10,209 nt of DNA from Betaproteobacteria bacterium. Lineage in GTDB: Bacteria; Pseudomonadota; Gammaproteobacteria; Burkholderiales; SG8-39. Below, piece after piece: positions 1 through 7,406 of this stretch (the first letter of the stretch is position 1; every line of letters starts with the position of its first letter). A program made the position numbers and the translations under genes. The notes beneath the pieces are model-generated. The model was not told where the DNA came from. It saw nothing but the letters and a program-made list of their open reading frames with translations, and ran no database searches. The stretch spans positions 1-10,209 of the forward strand of contig JAOUGZ010000063.1 of assembly GCA_029865405.1 (NCBI GenBank), written 5' to 3'.

Positions 1-1013
1 CGGCCTCGCCGCAGCCGCTCCCGGCGACCCTCGTGCTGACCGAGACCCTGCCGGAGGCGGGCATGCGCAAGCTCGCCGAGCGCCCCGAGGTGCGCCTGCT
101 CGTGCTGCCGGAGCCCTCGGACGCCGAGCTCGCGCGCGCGCTGCCGCAGGCCGACGGCGTGATCATGGTGATGGAGCAGCCGGCGCTGCCGGCTGTGCTG
201 ATCGAGCGCGCGGCGCGACTGCGAGTCGCGTGCCGCATGGGCGCCGGCTATGACAACATCGACGTGCAAGCGCTGACGCAGCACCGCATTCCGCTCGCCA
301 CGACTGGCGCGGCCAACGCGCGCACGGTCGCCGAGCACGCCCTCTATCTCATGCTTGCGCTTGCCAAGCGCGGTCCGGTGCTCGACCGCGCGGTAAAGGG
401 CGGCGCCTGGCCGCGCGGCTTCGGCGCCATCGAGCTTGCAGGCCGCAGCGCCCTGGTGGTCGGCTACGGCCGCATCGGCCGCGAGGTCGCACGCCTCGCG
501 GCGGCCTTCGATATGCGGATCCTGGTGGTCGATCCGCACGTGCCGGCCGACGCGCCGAGGCACGACGGGTTCGCGCGCGCCGCCTCGCTGGCCGAAGGCC
601 TGCGCGACGCGGACTTCGTGGTGCTCGCCTGCGCCCTCGGCCCGGGGACGCGCGGCCTGATCGACGCAAAGGCCTTGGCGCACATGAAGCCGGGCGCCTT
701 CATGGTGAACGTTGCGCGAGGACCGGTCATCGACGAGGCGGCGCTGGTCGTCGCACTCGAGCAAGGCCGCATCGCAGGGGCCGGCCTCGACGTGCTCGAG
801 CGCGAGCCGCCGCGCGCCGGCCATGCGCTGCTCTCGCGCGACGACGTCGTGCTCACCCCGCACACCGCGGCCTACGTCGAGACGGCCTTCGAGCGCATGG
901 CGCTTGCCTGCGCAGCGAATGCGCTTGCCGGCCTCGACGGCAGGCTCGATCCGGCGGCGGTGGTGAACCCCGGGGTGCTGACGGCACAAGAAGTAACGGG
1001 AGCGCAACGATGA
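1..1013 (+). CDS. D-2-hydroxyacid dehydrogenase, NAD(P)-dependent (5' end probably outside the window)
   Basis: This is a D-isomer-specific 2-hydroxyacid dehydrogenase, a cytosolic enzyme that interconverts 2-oxo acids and D-2-hydroxy acids with NAD(P)H. Numbering from the GTG at 33, the Rossmann motif GYGRIG is at 144-149, with Asp167 at the end of the next strand, which favours NAD. The catalytic trio is visible: Arg229 in NVARGPVIDE, Glu258 in VLEREPP and His277 in LTPHTAA. The substrate-domain signature MGAGYDNID lies near 69-77. From GTG-33 the protein has 326 residues, near the usual 310-340. That GTG has no Shine-Dalgarno, and the frame stays open to the left edge (reading ASPQPLPATL before it), so I think translation begins upstream; a start at 33 is the alternative. 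The stop overlaps the next gene's ATG (ATGA), so the two are translationally coupled. The substrate (glyoxylate, hydroxypyruvate, phosphoglycerate or other) cannot be read from the sequence. Confidence 0.9.
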   Translation, partial: ASPQPLPATLVLTETLPEAGMRKLAERPEVRLLVLPEPSDAELARALPQADGVIMVMEQPALPAVLIERAARLRVACRMGAGYDNIDVQALTQHRIPLATTGAANARTVAEHALYLMLALAKRGPVLDRAVKGGAWPRGFGAIELAGRSALVVGYGRIGREVARLAAAFDMRILVVDPHVPADAPRHDGFARAASLAEGLRDADFVVLACALGPGTRGLIDAKALAHMKPGAFMVNVARGPVIDEAALVVALEQGRIAGAGLDVLEREPPRAGHALLSRDDVVLTPHTAAYVETAFERMALACAANALAGLDGRLDPAAVVNPGVLTAQEVTGAQR

Positions 1014-2398
1014 ACAGGGCGAAACCCATGGTCGGCAGCATCGAGGAAGATTTTCGGGCGCGTACGCCGGGCTCGGCGAGGCTGTTCGCGCGAGCCTGCG
1101 AGGTGATCCCCGCCGGCCTGACGCACGACTCGCGCGCCACGCAGCCCTACCCGGTCTGCGCGGCCCGCGCGCAGGGTCCGCGCAAGTGGGACGTCGACGG
1201 CAACGAGTACGTCGATTACTTCGGCGGCCATGGCGCGCTGCTGCTCGGCCACTCGCACCCGGCGGTGGTCGAAGCGGTGCAGCGCCAGGCGCCGCTCGGC
1301 ACGCACTGGGGCGCCTCGCACGCCCTGGAAGTGCAGTGGGCCGAACTGGTCCAGCGCCTGATTCCGTCTGCCGAGCGCGTGCGCTTCACCGCCTCGGGTA
1401 CCGAGGCCTCGCTGCTCGCGCTGCGCCTGGCGCGCGCGTTCACCGGCAAGCCGAAGATCGTGCGCTTCGTGGGTCACTTCCACGGCTGGCACGACCAGGT
1501 GGTCGCGGGCGCGATGTCGCATTTCGACGACTCGACGCCCGCCGGCATCGCACCGGCGGCGCTCGAGCAGTCGATCGTCCTGCCCGCCGATGACCTTTCC
1601 CGGCTGGCGGATACGCTCGGCACGCGCGAGGACATCGCGGCGGTGATCGTAGAGCCCTCGGGCGCCTCCTGGGGCCAGGTGCCGCTGCCCGCGGGGCTGC
1701 TCGCCGCCCTGCGCCGGCTCACGCGCGAGCGCGGCATCGTCCTGATCTTCGACGAGGTGATCACGGGATTTCGCTGGTCGCGCGGCGGCGCGCAGGCGCG
1801 CTACGGCATCACACCCGACCTGAGCGTGCTCGCCAAGATCCTGGCCGGCGGCCTGCCCGGCGGCGCGGTGGCCGGCGCGCGCGCGATCATGGAGCAGCTC
1901 GATGCCGCGGCAGCGAAGGCGGCCGGGCGCGAGAAGATCGGCCATCAGGGCACCTTTAACGCCAACCCGCTGTGCGCCGCCGCCGCGGTCGCGGCCCTCG
2001 GCCTGGTCGAGACCAGCGACGCCTGCGCGCGCGCCGAGGCGAGCGCCGAGGCGCTGCGCCAGGGCCTGCGCAAGCTCCTGGTCGAGGAAGGCGTGCCCTG
2101 GGGCGTGTACGGCGAGTCCTCGGTATTCATCGTGTTCCCCAACCCGAAGGGCCTGCCCATCGATCCCGCGAGCCTCGGTCCGGTCGCGCTCGGCTTCGAG
2201 GGCATCAAGGGCGCGCGCGATCCGCACCTGATCAACCGGCTGCGCCTCGCGCTGCTCGTCGAGGGCGTCGACATCATGGGCGGTCCCGGCGGCATGGTCT
2301 CGGCAACGCATGGGCCGCAGGAGGTGGCGCAGACACTCCAGGCCTTCCGCTCGGCGCTGCGCCGCCTCAAGGCGCAGGACGACATCCGCGGGCTGTAG
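1010..2398 (+). CDS. Class III aminotransferase, glutamate-1-semialdehyde 2,1-aminomutase-like
   Basis: A 462-residue PLP-dependent fold-type I enzyme. The N-terminal GSARLFARACEVIPAGLTHD block and YVDYFGGHGALLLGH (68-81) are typical of the glutamate-1-semialdehyde aminomutase branch. The phosphate-binding SGTEAS is at 129-134, GHFHGWHD at 155-162, the PLP-ring Asp248 in IFDEVITGF, and the Schiff-base Lys276 in LAKILAGGLPGG. GHQGTFNANP is at 311-320. The start is an ATG with GGGAG seven bases upstream (998-1002), overlapping the stop of the dehydrogenase by ATGA. It is longer than a usual HemL (about 430) and has GLPGG where HemL normally has GLPVG, and the neighbours have nothing to do with tetrapyrroles. 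I therefore infer a catabolic aminotransferase or mutase acting on an amino acid or amine, working with the adjacent 2-hydroxyacid dehydrogenase. The amino donor and product are not determined. Confidence 0.9.
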   Translation: MNRAKPMVGSIEEDFRARTPGSARLFARACEVIPAGLTHDSRATQPYPVCAARAQGPRKWDVDGNEYVDYFGGHGALLLGHSHPAVVEAVQRQAPLGTHWGASHALEVQWAELVQRLIPSAERVRFTASGTEASLLALRLARAFTGKPKIVRFVGHFHGWHDQVVAGAMSHFDDSTPAGIAPAALEQSIVLPADDLSRLADTLGTREDIAAVIVEPSGASWGQVPLPAGLLAALRRLTRERGIVLIFDEVITGFRWSRGGAQARYGITPDLSVLAKILAGGLPGGAVAGARAIMEQLDAAAAKAAGREKIGHQGTFNANPLCAAAAVAALGLVETSDACARAEASAEALRQGLRKLLVEEGVPWGVYGESSVFIVFPNPKGLPIDPASLGPVALGFEGIKGARDPHLINRLRLALLVEGVDIMGGPGGMVSATHGPQEVAQTLQAFRSALRRLKAQDDIRGL

Positions 2399-2411
2399 CT
2401 TCGCGTACCTT

Positions 2412-2456
2412 GCCCGGCGCCAGATGAGCGCGAGCTGGCGATGGCGCGCGCCGGGC
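2412..2456. terminator. Possible hairpin between convergent genes
   Basis: The arm GCCCGGCGC (2412-2420) is exactly complementary to GCGCCGGGC (2448-2456), giving a 9-bp stem with a 27-base loop. The loop contains a further GCCAG/CTGGC pairing (2419-2423 with 2435-2439) that competes with the base of the long stem. It lies 14 bases after the aminotransferase stop, in the gap facing the convergent small gene, where a bidirectional terminator would be expected. No T-run follows on either strand, so it is not a classic intrinsic terminator. The rest of the 85-base gap shows nothing. Confidence 0.3.
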
Positions 2457-2483
2457 TGCCGTCGGTGAAGGCGAGGTTCTACC

Positions 2484-2744
2484 CTAGCCAGGTCTGCGCT
2501 GCTTTTTTCTGATGGCCGCGCCCCGGTAGCGCTTCGCTATGGCCGCCTTCTCTGCCTCTCGGTCCTTGGCCAGTCCGGTAACCCTTTGCAACTCGACCTC
2601 TTTTGCTTCCCGCCGCGCTTTCACCTCCAGCGCCTTTTGTTCCTCTGTCGGCGGGTTCCAATCGAGAAATTTCGGCCTTAGGTTCTGAAAATAGGCGCTG
2701 GAGGATTCCTCTACTCTCCCTGCCTTCGCTTTCTTCTTCTTCAT
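2484..2744 (-). CDS. Small basic, helical protein of unknown function
   Basis: I do not recognise this 86-residue protein. It opens with a Lys cluster (MKKKKAKAG), followed by a short aromatic and proline-bearing segment (SAYFQNLRPKFLDWNPP, 16-32). Then comes a highly charged Glu/Lys/Arg/Ala stretch (about 33-75) that should form one long helix, possibly a coiled coil, and a basic tail (IRKKQRRPG). The start is ATG at 2744, because AAAGGA lies six bases upstream; the frame extends to 2765 but without a better site. That Shine-Dalgarno plus a clean codon pattern argue that it is real. Its GC is visibly lower than its neighbours', which suggests relaxed selection or later acquisition. It follows the amidase on the same strand by 67 bases and converges on the aminotransferase. 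There are no membrane segments, signal peptide or cysteines. Binding to nucleic acid or the ribosome would fit the charge but is only a guess. Confidence 0.7.
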   Translation of the reverse strand: MKKKKAKAGRVEESSSAYFQNLRPKFLDWNPPTEEQKALEVKARREAKEVELQRVTGLAKDREAEKAAIAKRYRGAAIRKKQRRPG

Positions 2745-2811
2745 GCGGGTTCCTTTCTGCCACAAGCGGTCACTTGCCGCCCGGCGGGTCGTGCTGCCTC
2801 AATCGCGCAGA

Positions 2812-4251
2812 TCAGCCCGCCCACACCGGTGGGCGCCGCCGCGCCCATGGACGCTCGGCCTCGATTTGCGACGCCAGACGGAACAATGTCGCCTCGTCGC
2901 CGAAACGCCCGATGTACTGGTTGCCGACGGGCAGTCCGTCCGGCGTCCAATAGGTCGGCACCGCCATGGCGGGTTGTCCGGTCGCGTTCGCGAAATAGGA
3001 GAACGGCGTGAAACGGGCCATTTTCCGACGCAGCTCAAACGGATCGGTCCCGGCCTGATAGGCGAAGGTGCCGAGGGCTACCGGCGGCTCGCCCAGCATC
3101 GGCGTCAGCCATACGTCGTGCTCGGCGAAGAAATGCGCGATCGTCCGCGAGATCCGCTGCAAGTCCTGCACCGCGAGCAGGTACTGCGGTGCCGTGAATT
3201 GACGGCCGCGGCCGGTGAACGCCCACACGAACGGCTCGAACAGGTCTTCGGTCGGCGTGCGGCCCAGGCGCCGCGCCCAGTCGTCGATGGCCCAGGTGAA
3301 GCCCGCACTCAGCACCGAGGTGAACGCCAGGAAGAAGCGCTCCGCATCAATTTTCGGCATTGCCTCGACCACCTCGTGGCCGAGATGCGCACAAAGCCTG
3401 GCGGCGTCTTCGACCGCGGCCACGCATTGCGGAGAGATTTCGGCGCCGGTGATGGTGCGGGTGGAAAACGCGATGCGCAGTTTGCCGGGCGGGGCACCGA
3501 CTTCCGAGACGAACGGCCGCGCCGGCGGCGGCGCCCAGTAGGGATCGCCCAGCTCCGGGCCCGAGACTGCGTCGAGCAGGGCCGCGCTGTCGCGCACCGA
3601 GCGACTCAGGGCATGTTCGGCCACCAGCCCGCTCATCAGATCGCCGTAATGCGGACCGAGCGGAATGCGCGCCCGGGTCGGCTTGAGCCCGAACACGCCG
3701 CAGCAGGCGGCGGGCACGCGAATCGAGCCGCCGGCGTCGTTGCCATGCGCCATCGGCACCATGCCGGCGGCAACTGCCGCCGCGGCGCCGCCGCTCGAGC
3801 CGCCCGCGGTGCGGCCGGTATCCCAGGGATTGCGGGTCGGCCCGAACAGGCGCGGTTCGGTGGTCGGACCGACCGCAAGTTCCGGCGTGTTGGTCTTGCC
3901 GATGAATACCAGCCCCGCGCTCTTGTAACGCCGCACCAGTTCGCTGTCCTCGGTCGGGACGTAGTTGCCCAGGTAGGCCGTGCCTTCGGTGAACGGCACG
4001 CCGGCGTATTCGGCGAGAAAATCCTTGACCAGGAACGGCACGCCCGACAACGGACCCGCCGGCAGCGGCGCGCGCGCCGCGGCGCGCGCCTGGTCGTACA
4101 TCTTGAGAACGACCGCATTGATCGCGGGGTTCACTTTGTCGACTCGCGCGATGGCGGCCTCGATCAACTCGAGCGAGGTCACCTCGCGCCGGCGGACGAG
4201 TTCTGCCTGGGCCGTCGCGTCCAGTGAAGCCAGTTCAGTCGGTGCGGTCAT
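2812..4251 (-). CDS. Amidase, amidase-signature family
   Basis: A 479-residue cytosolic amidase-signature hydrolase that cleaves a carboxamide to acid and amine or ammonia. The full Ser-cisSer-Lys triad is present: Lys76 in GVPFLVKDF, Ser152 in [11 protein letters not shown] and the nucleophile Ser176 in [10 protein letters not shown]. The Ser-Ser spacing of 24 is the family standard. GKTNTPEL (118-125) and the late block [18 protein letters not shown] are also family features. The start is taken at ATG 4251, with only a weak GAG ten bases upstream. A TTG at 4266 would add five residues but has no ribosome site. The gene lies 69 bases after the acyl-CoA synthetase on the same strand. That gap is relatively AT-rich and holds TATCAT (4293 to 4288), a possible -10 box, so it may have its own promoter. 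The style resembles the subgroup containing 6-aminohexanoate cyclic-dimer hydrolase, but no subunit, substrate tunnel or partner fixes the substrate. The acid released could feed the upstream CoA ligase (inference). Confidence 0.92.
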   Translation of the reverse strand: MTAPTELASLDATAQAELVRRREVTSLELIEAAIARVDKVNPAINAVVLKMYDQARAAARAPLPAGPLSGVPFLVKDFLAEYAGVPFTEGTAYLGNYVPTEDSELVRRYKSAGLVFIGKTNTPELAVGPTTEPRLFGPTRNPWDTGRTAGGSSGGAAAAVAAGMVPMAHGNDAGGSIRVPAACCGVFGLKPTRARIPLGPHYGDLMSGLVAEHALSRSVRDSAALLDAVSGPELGDPYWAPPPARPFVSEVGAPPGKLRIAFSTRTITGAEISPQCVAAVEDAARLCAHLGHEVVEAMPKIDAERFFLAFTSVLSAGFTWAIDDWARRLGRTPTEDLFEPFVWAFTGRGRQFTAPQYLLAVQDLQRISRTIAHFFAEHDVWLTPMLGEPPVALGTFAYQAGTDPFELRRKMARFTPFSYFANATGQPAMAVPTYWTPDGLPVGNQYIGRFGDEATLFRLASQIEAERPWARRRPPVWAG

Positions 4252-4303
4252 GGGATCGATGCTCAAGGTCGTGGACTAGCAGACCGAATGATAAACAACC
4301 CGG

Positions 4304-4316
4304 CGCGCCGAGCGCG
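4304..4316 (-). terminator. Weak hairpin between acyl-CoA synthetase and amidase genes
   Basis: A 5-bp GC stem, CGCGC paired with GCGCG around a 3-base loop, lies four bases after the synthetase stop on the minus strand. It is followed in that direction by CCGGG and a short T-rich stretch (TTGTTT). It could slow or partly terminate transcription before the amidase gene. The stem is short and the T-tract interrupted, so this is only a possibility. Confidence 0.2.
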
Positions 4317-4320
4317 GCAA

Positions 4321-5841
4321 TCAACGCCCACGCAGCACCCGTCGCAGCAGCTTGCCCGAGGCGTTCTTCGGCAGCTCGGCGGCGAACTCGATCTCGCGCG
4401 GGTACTTGTACGGCGCGGTGACCTGCTTTACGTGCGCCTGCAGCTCGGCGGCGAGCTGCGGCGTGCCGCGCACGCCAGGCTTGAGCACCACGAACGCCTT
4501 CACGATCTCGCCGCGCTCGGCGTCGGGCTTGCCGACCGCGGCGCTCTCCTGCACCGCCGGGTGCTCGAGGAGCGCGTTCTCCACCTCCATCGGCCCGATG
4601 CGGTAGCCCGCCGAGCTGATGATGTCGTCGGCGCGGCCTTCGTAGAACAGGTACCCCTCCGCGTCCTGGCGCACCATGTCGCCGGTCAGCCAATACTCGA
4701 CGCCGTCGACCGTGGTCTTGCCCGCCGCGGTGCGCTCGGGCTCGTTCCAGTAGCCGAGCATCATCTGCGGGTTCGGCAGCCGGACGGCGAGCTGGCCGTC
4801 GAGCACCGCGGCCTCCAGGCCCGGCAGCGGCTTGCCCATCGAGCCGGGCTTGACCGGCAGGAACGGGTAGTTGAGCACCGTCATCAGCGTCTCGGTCTGC
4901 CCGTAGGCGTCCAATAGCGGCACGCCGCTCATCTCGCACCAGCGCCGCACGATCTCGGGGTTGACCGTCTCCCCGGCCGAGACCGTGAGCCGCAGCGCCG
5001 ACAGGTCGTAGGGCGAGAGATCCTCGTTCACCAGCCGCCGGAACTCGGTCGCCGCCGCGCAGAACACGGTGACGCGGTGCTGCGCCAGCAGCCGCAGCCG
5101 CTCTTTCGGGTCGAAGGCGCCCTGATAGAAGAGCACCGCCGAGCCGCAGCTCCACGGACCGTAGAGGATCGCGGTGCCCGCCTTGCTCCAGCCGGTATCC
5201 GCCGTGCACCACATCAGGTCGGTGGGCTTCAGGTCGTGCCAGAGCTGCGACGACAGGCGCCAAGCGTAGAGCGCGCGCGCCGCGTGCGTGACACCCTTGG
5301 GGTTTCCCGTGGAGCCCGAGGTGTAGTACATGACGACGGGCTCCTCTGCCGCCATGCGCTCCGCAGGGCACTCCGGGTCCGCGGACTCGAGCGCCGCGTC
5401 GAAATCCTCGCCGACGACGAGCCGCACCTTCATCGCTGGAAACTTGCCGGCGCTTGCCGGCGTGGTGATCGCGCCCGCCGCGCCGGAATGCTCCACGCGG
5501 AACTTCACGTCCTTCGCCGTGAGCATGTCGATGCACGGGATCGGAATCACGCCCACGCGCAGGCAGCCGACCATCGCCACCTGCCACTGCGGGACGCGCG
5601 GCAGCATGACGATGCAGCGATCGCCTTTCTTCAGGCCGCGTGCGCGCAGCACGTTGCCGAGCCGGCGCGAGAGCTCGGCGATCTTCGCGTACGTATAGCG
5701 CTCTTCGCGCCCGGACTCGTCGCACCACAGGAGCGCGAGCTTCGCCGGGTCCTTCGCCCAGGCGTCGACGACGTCGGCGGCGAAGTTGAACGTGGCCGGC
5801 ACGTCCCAGCGGAACTGCCTGCGGATCTCCTCGTAGGTCAC
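4321..5841 (-). CDS. Acyl-CoA synthetase (AMP-forming), ACSM-like
   Basis: A 506-residue ANL-superfamily ligase that activates a carboxylate as acyl-AMP and transfers it to CoA. Motifs from GTG-1: P-loop YYTSGSTGNPKG 172-183, adenylate motif DAYGQTET 311-318, TGD with Asp388, hinge EGRADDIISSAGYRIGP around 401-417, and catalytic Lys497 in PKNASGK. The FNFAADVVDAWA opening and the TADTGWSKAGTAILYGPW block resemble medium-chain (ACSM-type) and acetyl-CoA synthetases. The start is GTG 5841: it overlaps the stop of the upstream alcohol dehydrogenase as GTGA and has GGAAG seven bases upstream. The frame stays open to about 6411, but that extension is antisense-like low-complexity sequence lying inside the dehydrogenase gene, so I reject it. 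The size is slightly short of the usual 530-570. The acyl substrate is not evident; short or medium chain or aromatic are all possible. It is coupled to the dehydrogenase, with the amidase downstream. Confidence 0.92.
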   Translation of the reverse strand: MTYEEIRRQFRWDVPATFNFAADVVDAWAKDPAKLALLWCDESGREERYTYAKIAELSRRLGNVLRARGLKKGDRCIVMLPRVPQWQVAMVGCLRVGVIPIPCIDMLTAKDVKFRVEHSGAAGAITTPASAGKFPAMKVRLVVGEDFDAALESADPECPAERMAAEEPVVMYYTSGSTGNPKGVTHAARALYAWRLSSQLWHDLKPTDLMWCTADTGWSKAGTAILYGPWSCGSAVLFYQGAFDPKERLRLLAQHRVTVFCAAATEFRRLVNEDLSPYDLSALRLTVSAGETVNPEIVRRWCEMSGVPLLDAYGQTETLMTVLNYPFLPVKPGSMGKPLPGLEAAVLDGQLAVRLPNPQMMLGYWNEPERTAAGKTTVDGVEYWLTGDMVRQDAEGYLFYEGRADDIISSAGYRIGPMEVENALLEHPAVQESAAVGKPDAERGEIVKAFVVLKPGVRGTPQLAAELQAHVKQVTAPYKYPREIEFAAELPKNASGKLLRRVLRGR

Positions 5842-6965
5842 CACGCGGCTTCCAGCAGCCGCATCACGTCGGCCTCTGCGCGGATCGGCTGCGGGTTGGA
5901 GAGCACCCAGCGGTTCTTCATCGATGCGGCGGCGACCGCGGCAAGCTGCTCGCGCTTCACGCCCGCCTCGCGCAGCGTCGCCGGCTGGCCGAGCGCGCGC
6001 ACCAGCGTGGCCACCGCGTCCGCCGCCGACTTGCCCGGCGCACCGAGCGCCTCCGCGATGAGCTTCTGCTTCTGCGAGGTCGCCGGCTCGTTGAAGCGCA
6101 GCACGTGCGGCAGCATGATGCAGCTCGTATGCCCGTGCGGCACGTCGGCTGCCGCGCCGAGCGCGTGGCCGATGCCGTGGCTGGCGCCGTAGTTCACCCG
6201 TGCGATGGTCGAGGCCGCGAGCCACGAGGCCTGCTGGCACTGGAGCCGCGCGGCGAGGTCCTGCGGCGCCGCCCGGGTGCGCGGCAGCGCCCCGGCGAAC
6301 AGCCGCAGCGCATGCAGCGCGAGGCCGTCGCAGTACGGATGGGCGTCCACCGAGCACAATGCCTCGGCCGCGTGATCGACGCCGCGAATGCCGGTGGACA
6401 GCCACAGCCATTCGGGCGTGTGCAGCGTGATCGCCGGGTCAAGGATCACCGAGCGTGGGTTGATGTCGGGACCCGTGAAGGAATGCTTTATGCGCGAGCG
6501 CACGTCGGTGCCGCCGCCGAGGTTGGAAAACTCCGCGCCCGAGAGCGTCGTCGGGATGGCGACCTGGCGCACCGGCGAGGGCTTCTCCGCCGCGCCTTGC
6601 CCCTCCAGGTCCTCGGCGCGCGTGATGCCGTGCGCGAGGCAGATCTGGAGGATCTTCACCGTGTCGATGGGCGTGCCGCCGCCCACCGTGAGGATGAGGT
6701 CGGGTTGCGCAGCGCGCACCGCTTCCGCCGCCGCGATCACGCTCGGCCAGGGCGTGTGCGCGATGCACTCGTCGAACAGGCCCACATAGCGCTCGCCGAG
6801 CGCCTGCTCGATGTCGCGGACTACGGGCGTCTTGCGCGACAGGGACTTCGAGGCGACGACGAACACCTTGCGCGCGCCGATGCGCGCCACTTCTTCCGCC
6901 GCGGCTTGCGCCGCGGGCTGGCCAAACACGACACGCTCCAGGGGAAGATAGTGATAGCTGCCCAC
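5838..6965 (-). CDS. Iron-containing-type alcohol dehydrogenase / maleylacetate reductase-like
   Basis: A 375-residue group III dehydrogenase of the Fe-ADH fold, a cytosolic enzyme reducing or oxidising an aldehyde, ketone or alcohol with NAD(P). The N-terminal dinucleotide domain carries GGGTPID (95-101), and IPTTLSGAEFSN (137-148) is the usual following block. In the helical metal domain, His198 (VDHAAEAL), His267 (GIGHALGA) and His277 (DVPHG) match three of the four metal ligands. The fourth, normally an Asp four residues before the first His, is Arg194 here, with Asp197 beside the His instead. Maleylacetate reductases also deviate at this site, so I place the protein nearer that branch than the classic FucO/AdhB type. 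The start is GTG 6965, with no Shine-Dalgarno; the next Met is deep inside the fold. It is the first gene of the minus-strand run, divergent from the VOC gene, and its stop overlaps the synthetase start. Confidence 0.88.
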   Translation of the reverse strand: MGSYHYLPLERVVFGQPAAQAAAEEVARIGARKVFVVASKSLSRKTPVVRDIEQALGERYVGLFDECIAHTPWPSVIAAAEAVRAAQPDLILTVGGGTPIDTVKILQICLAHGITRAEDLEGQGAAEKPSPVRQVAIPTTLSGAEFSNLGGGTDVRSRIKHSFTGPDINPRSVILDPAITLHTPEWLWLSTGIRGVDHAAEALCSVDAHPYCDGLALHALRLFAGALPRTRAAPQDLAARLQCQQASWLAASTIARVNYGASHGIGHALGAAADVPHGHTSCIMLPHVLRFNEPATSQKQKLIAEALGAPGKSAADAVATLVRALGQPATLREAGVKREQLAAVAAASMKNRWVLSNPQPIRAEADVMRLLEAAW

Positions 6966-6983
6966 ACGCTATATTAGCGGGCC
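6966..6983. promoter_or_regulatory. 18-base divergent intergenic region with a TA-rich bidirectional -10-like element
   Basis: Only 18 bases separate the GTG of the alcohol dehydrogenase and the ATG of the VOC gene. They hold TATATTA (6970-6976). Read rightward, TATATT matches the -10 consensus at 5 of 6 positions and would place transcription start at about 6982, two bases before the ATG. Read leftward, TAATAT (6976 to 6971) matches at 4 of 6 and would start at about 6964, at the GTG. Neither gene has a Shine-Dalgarno and neither side shows a good -35. Leaderless or near-leaderless divergent transcripts are therefore plausible, but unproven. Confidence 0.4.
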
Positions 6984-7406
6984 ATGATCTCGATTCGCGA
7001 CATCGACCACCTCGTGCTGCGCGTGCGCGACATCGAGGCCATGCGCCGCTTCTACTGCGACGTGCTCGGCGCGACGCACGTCGCCTGGCGCCCCGAGTTT
7101 GGCATGTCGCACCTGAAGGTCGGCCGCTCGATGATCGACCTCGTCACGGTGGACGGCAAGCTCGGCAAAGCGGGCGGCGCCGCGCCCGGCCGCGAGGGCC
7201 GCAACCTGGATCACCTCTGCCTGCGCGTAGAGCCCTTCGACCAGGACGCGATCGTCGCCCACTTAAAGCGCCACGGCATCGAGGTCGGCGAGATCCGCAA
7301 GCGCTATGGCGCGGAAGGCAACGGCATCTCCATCTACGTCGCCGACCCCGAGGGCAACACGGTGGAGCTGAAAGGCCCCTCCGACGGGCAGCCGCCGCCC
7401 TCATGA
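6984..7406 (+). CDS. VOC / glyoxalase-fold protein
   Basis: A 140-residue vicinal-oxygen-chelate protein with two beta-alpha-beta-beta-beta modules. Module one opens IDHLVLRVRDIEAMRRFYCDVLG (about 7-29) and module two NLDHLCLRVEPFDQDAIVAHLKRHGIEV (about 74-101). His9, His77 and Glu128 (in GNTVELKGP) sit where the family places its metal ligands. The member could be a lyase, isomerase, dioxygenase-like enzyme or a binding or resistance protein; the length fits a single-chain dimer-forming form. The closing YVADPEGNTVEL is the commonest VOC ending. The start is ATG 6984 without a ribosome-binding site (see the 18-base divergent region). Its stop overlaps the ATG of the 87-residue protein as ATGA, so the two are probably co-translated. 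The substrate is unknown. Confidence 0.88.
   Translation: MISIRDIDHLVLRVRDIEAMRRFYCDVLGATHVAWRPEFGMSHLKVGRSMIDLVTVDGKLGKAGGAAPGREGRNLDHLCLRVEPFDQDAIVAHLKRHGIEVGEIRKRYGAEGNGISIYVADPEGNTVELKGPSDGQPPPS

Noticed and set aside
872..2311. 479-codon open frame on the minus strand opposite the aminotransferase
   Set aside because: Antisense of a clear PLP enzyme; Arg/Ala/Gly/His-rich with no recognisable motif, the usual shadow frame of high-GC coding DNA.
1010..2398. HemL (tetrapyrrole biosynthesis) assignment
   Set aside because: Longer than usual, altered segment after the PLP lysine, and no heme-pathway neighbours; kept as HemL-like only.
2818..2835. 7-bp inverted repeat CGCCCAC/GTGGGCG at the end of the amidase gene
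   Set aside because: It lies within the last codons, has no T-run after it, and such short GC repeats are common here by chance.
2743..4227. 494-codon open frame on the plus strand opposite the amidase
   Set aside because: The amidase frame carries an intact catalytic triad; the opposite frame is Arg/Gly/His-rich with no domain, and its start lies inside the small gene's leader.
2812..4251. Naming the amidase as a nylon-oligomer (6-aminohexanoate cyclic dimer) hydrolase
   Set aside because: Some resemblance in style, but the amidase-signature core is shared by many substrates and nothing here fixes specificity.
5842..6411. N-terminal extension of the acyl-CoA synthetase frame
   Set aside because: It lies inside the alcohol dehydrogenase in another frame, is Arg/Gly/Ala-rich, and the family begins at TYEEIRRQF just after the GTGA overlap.
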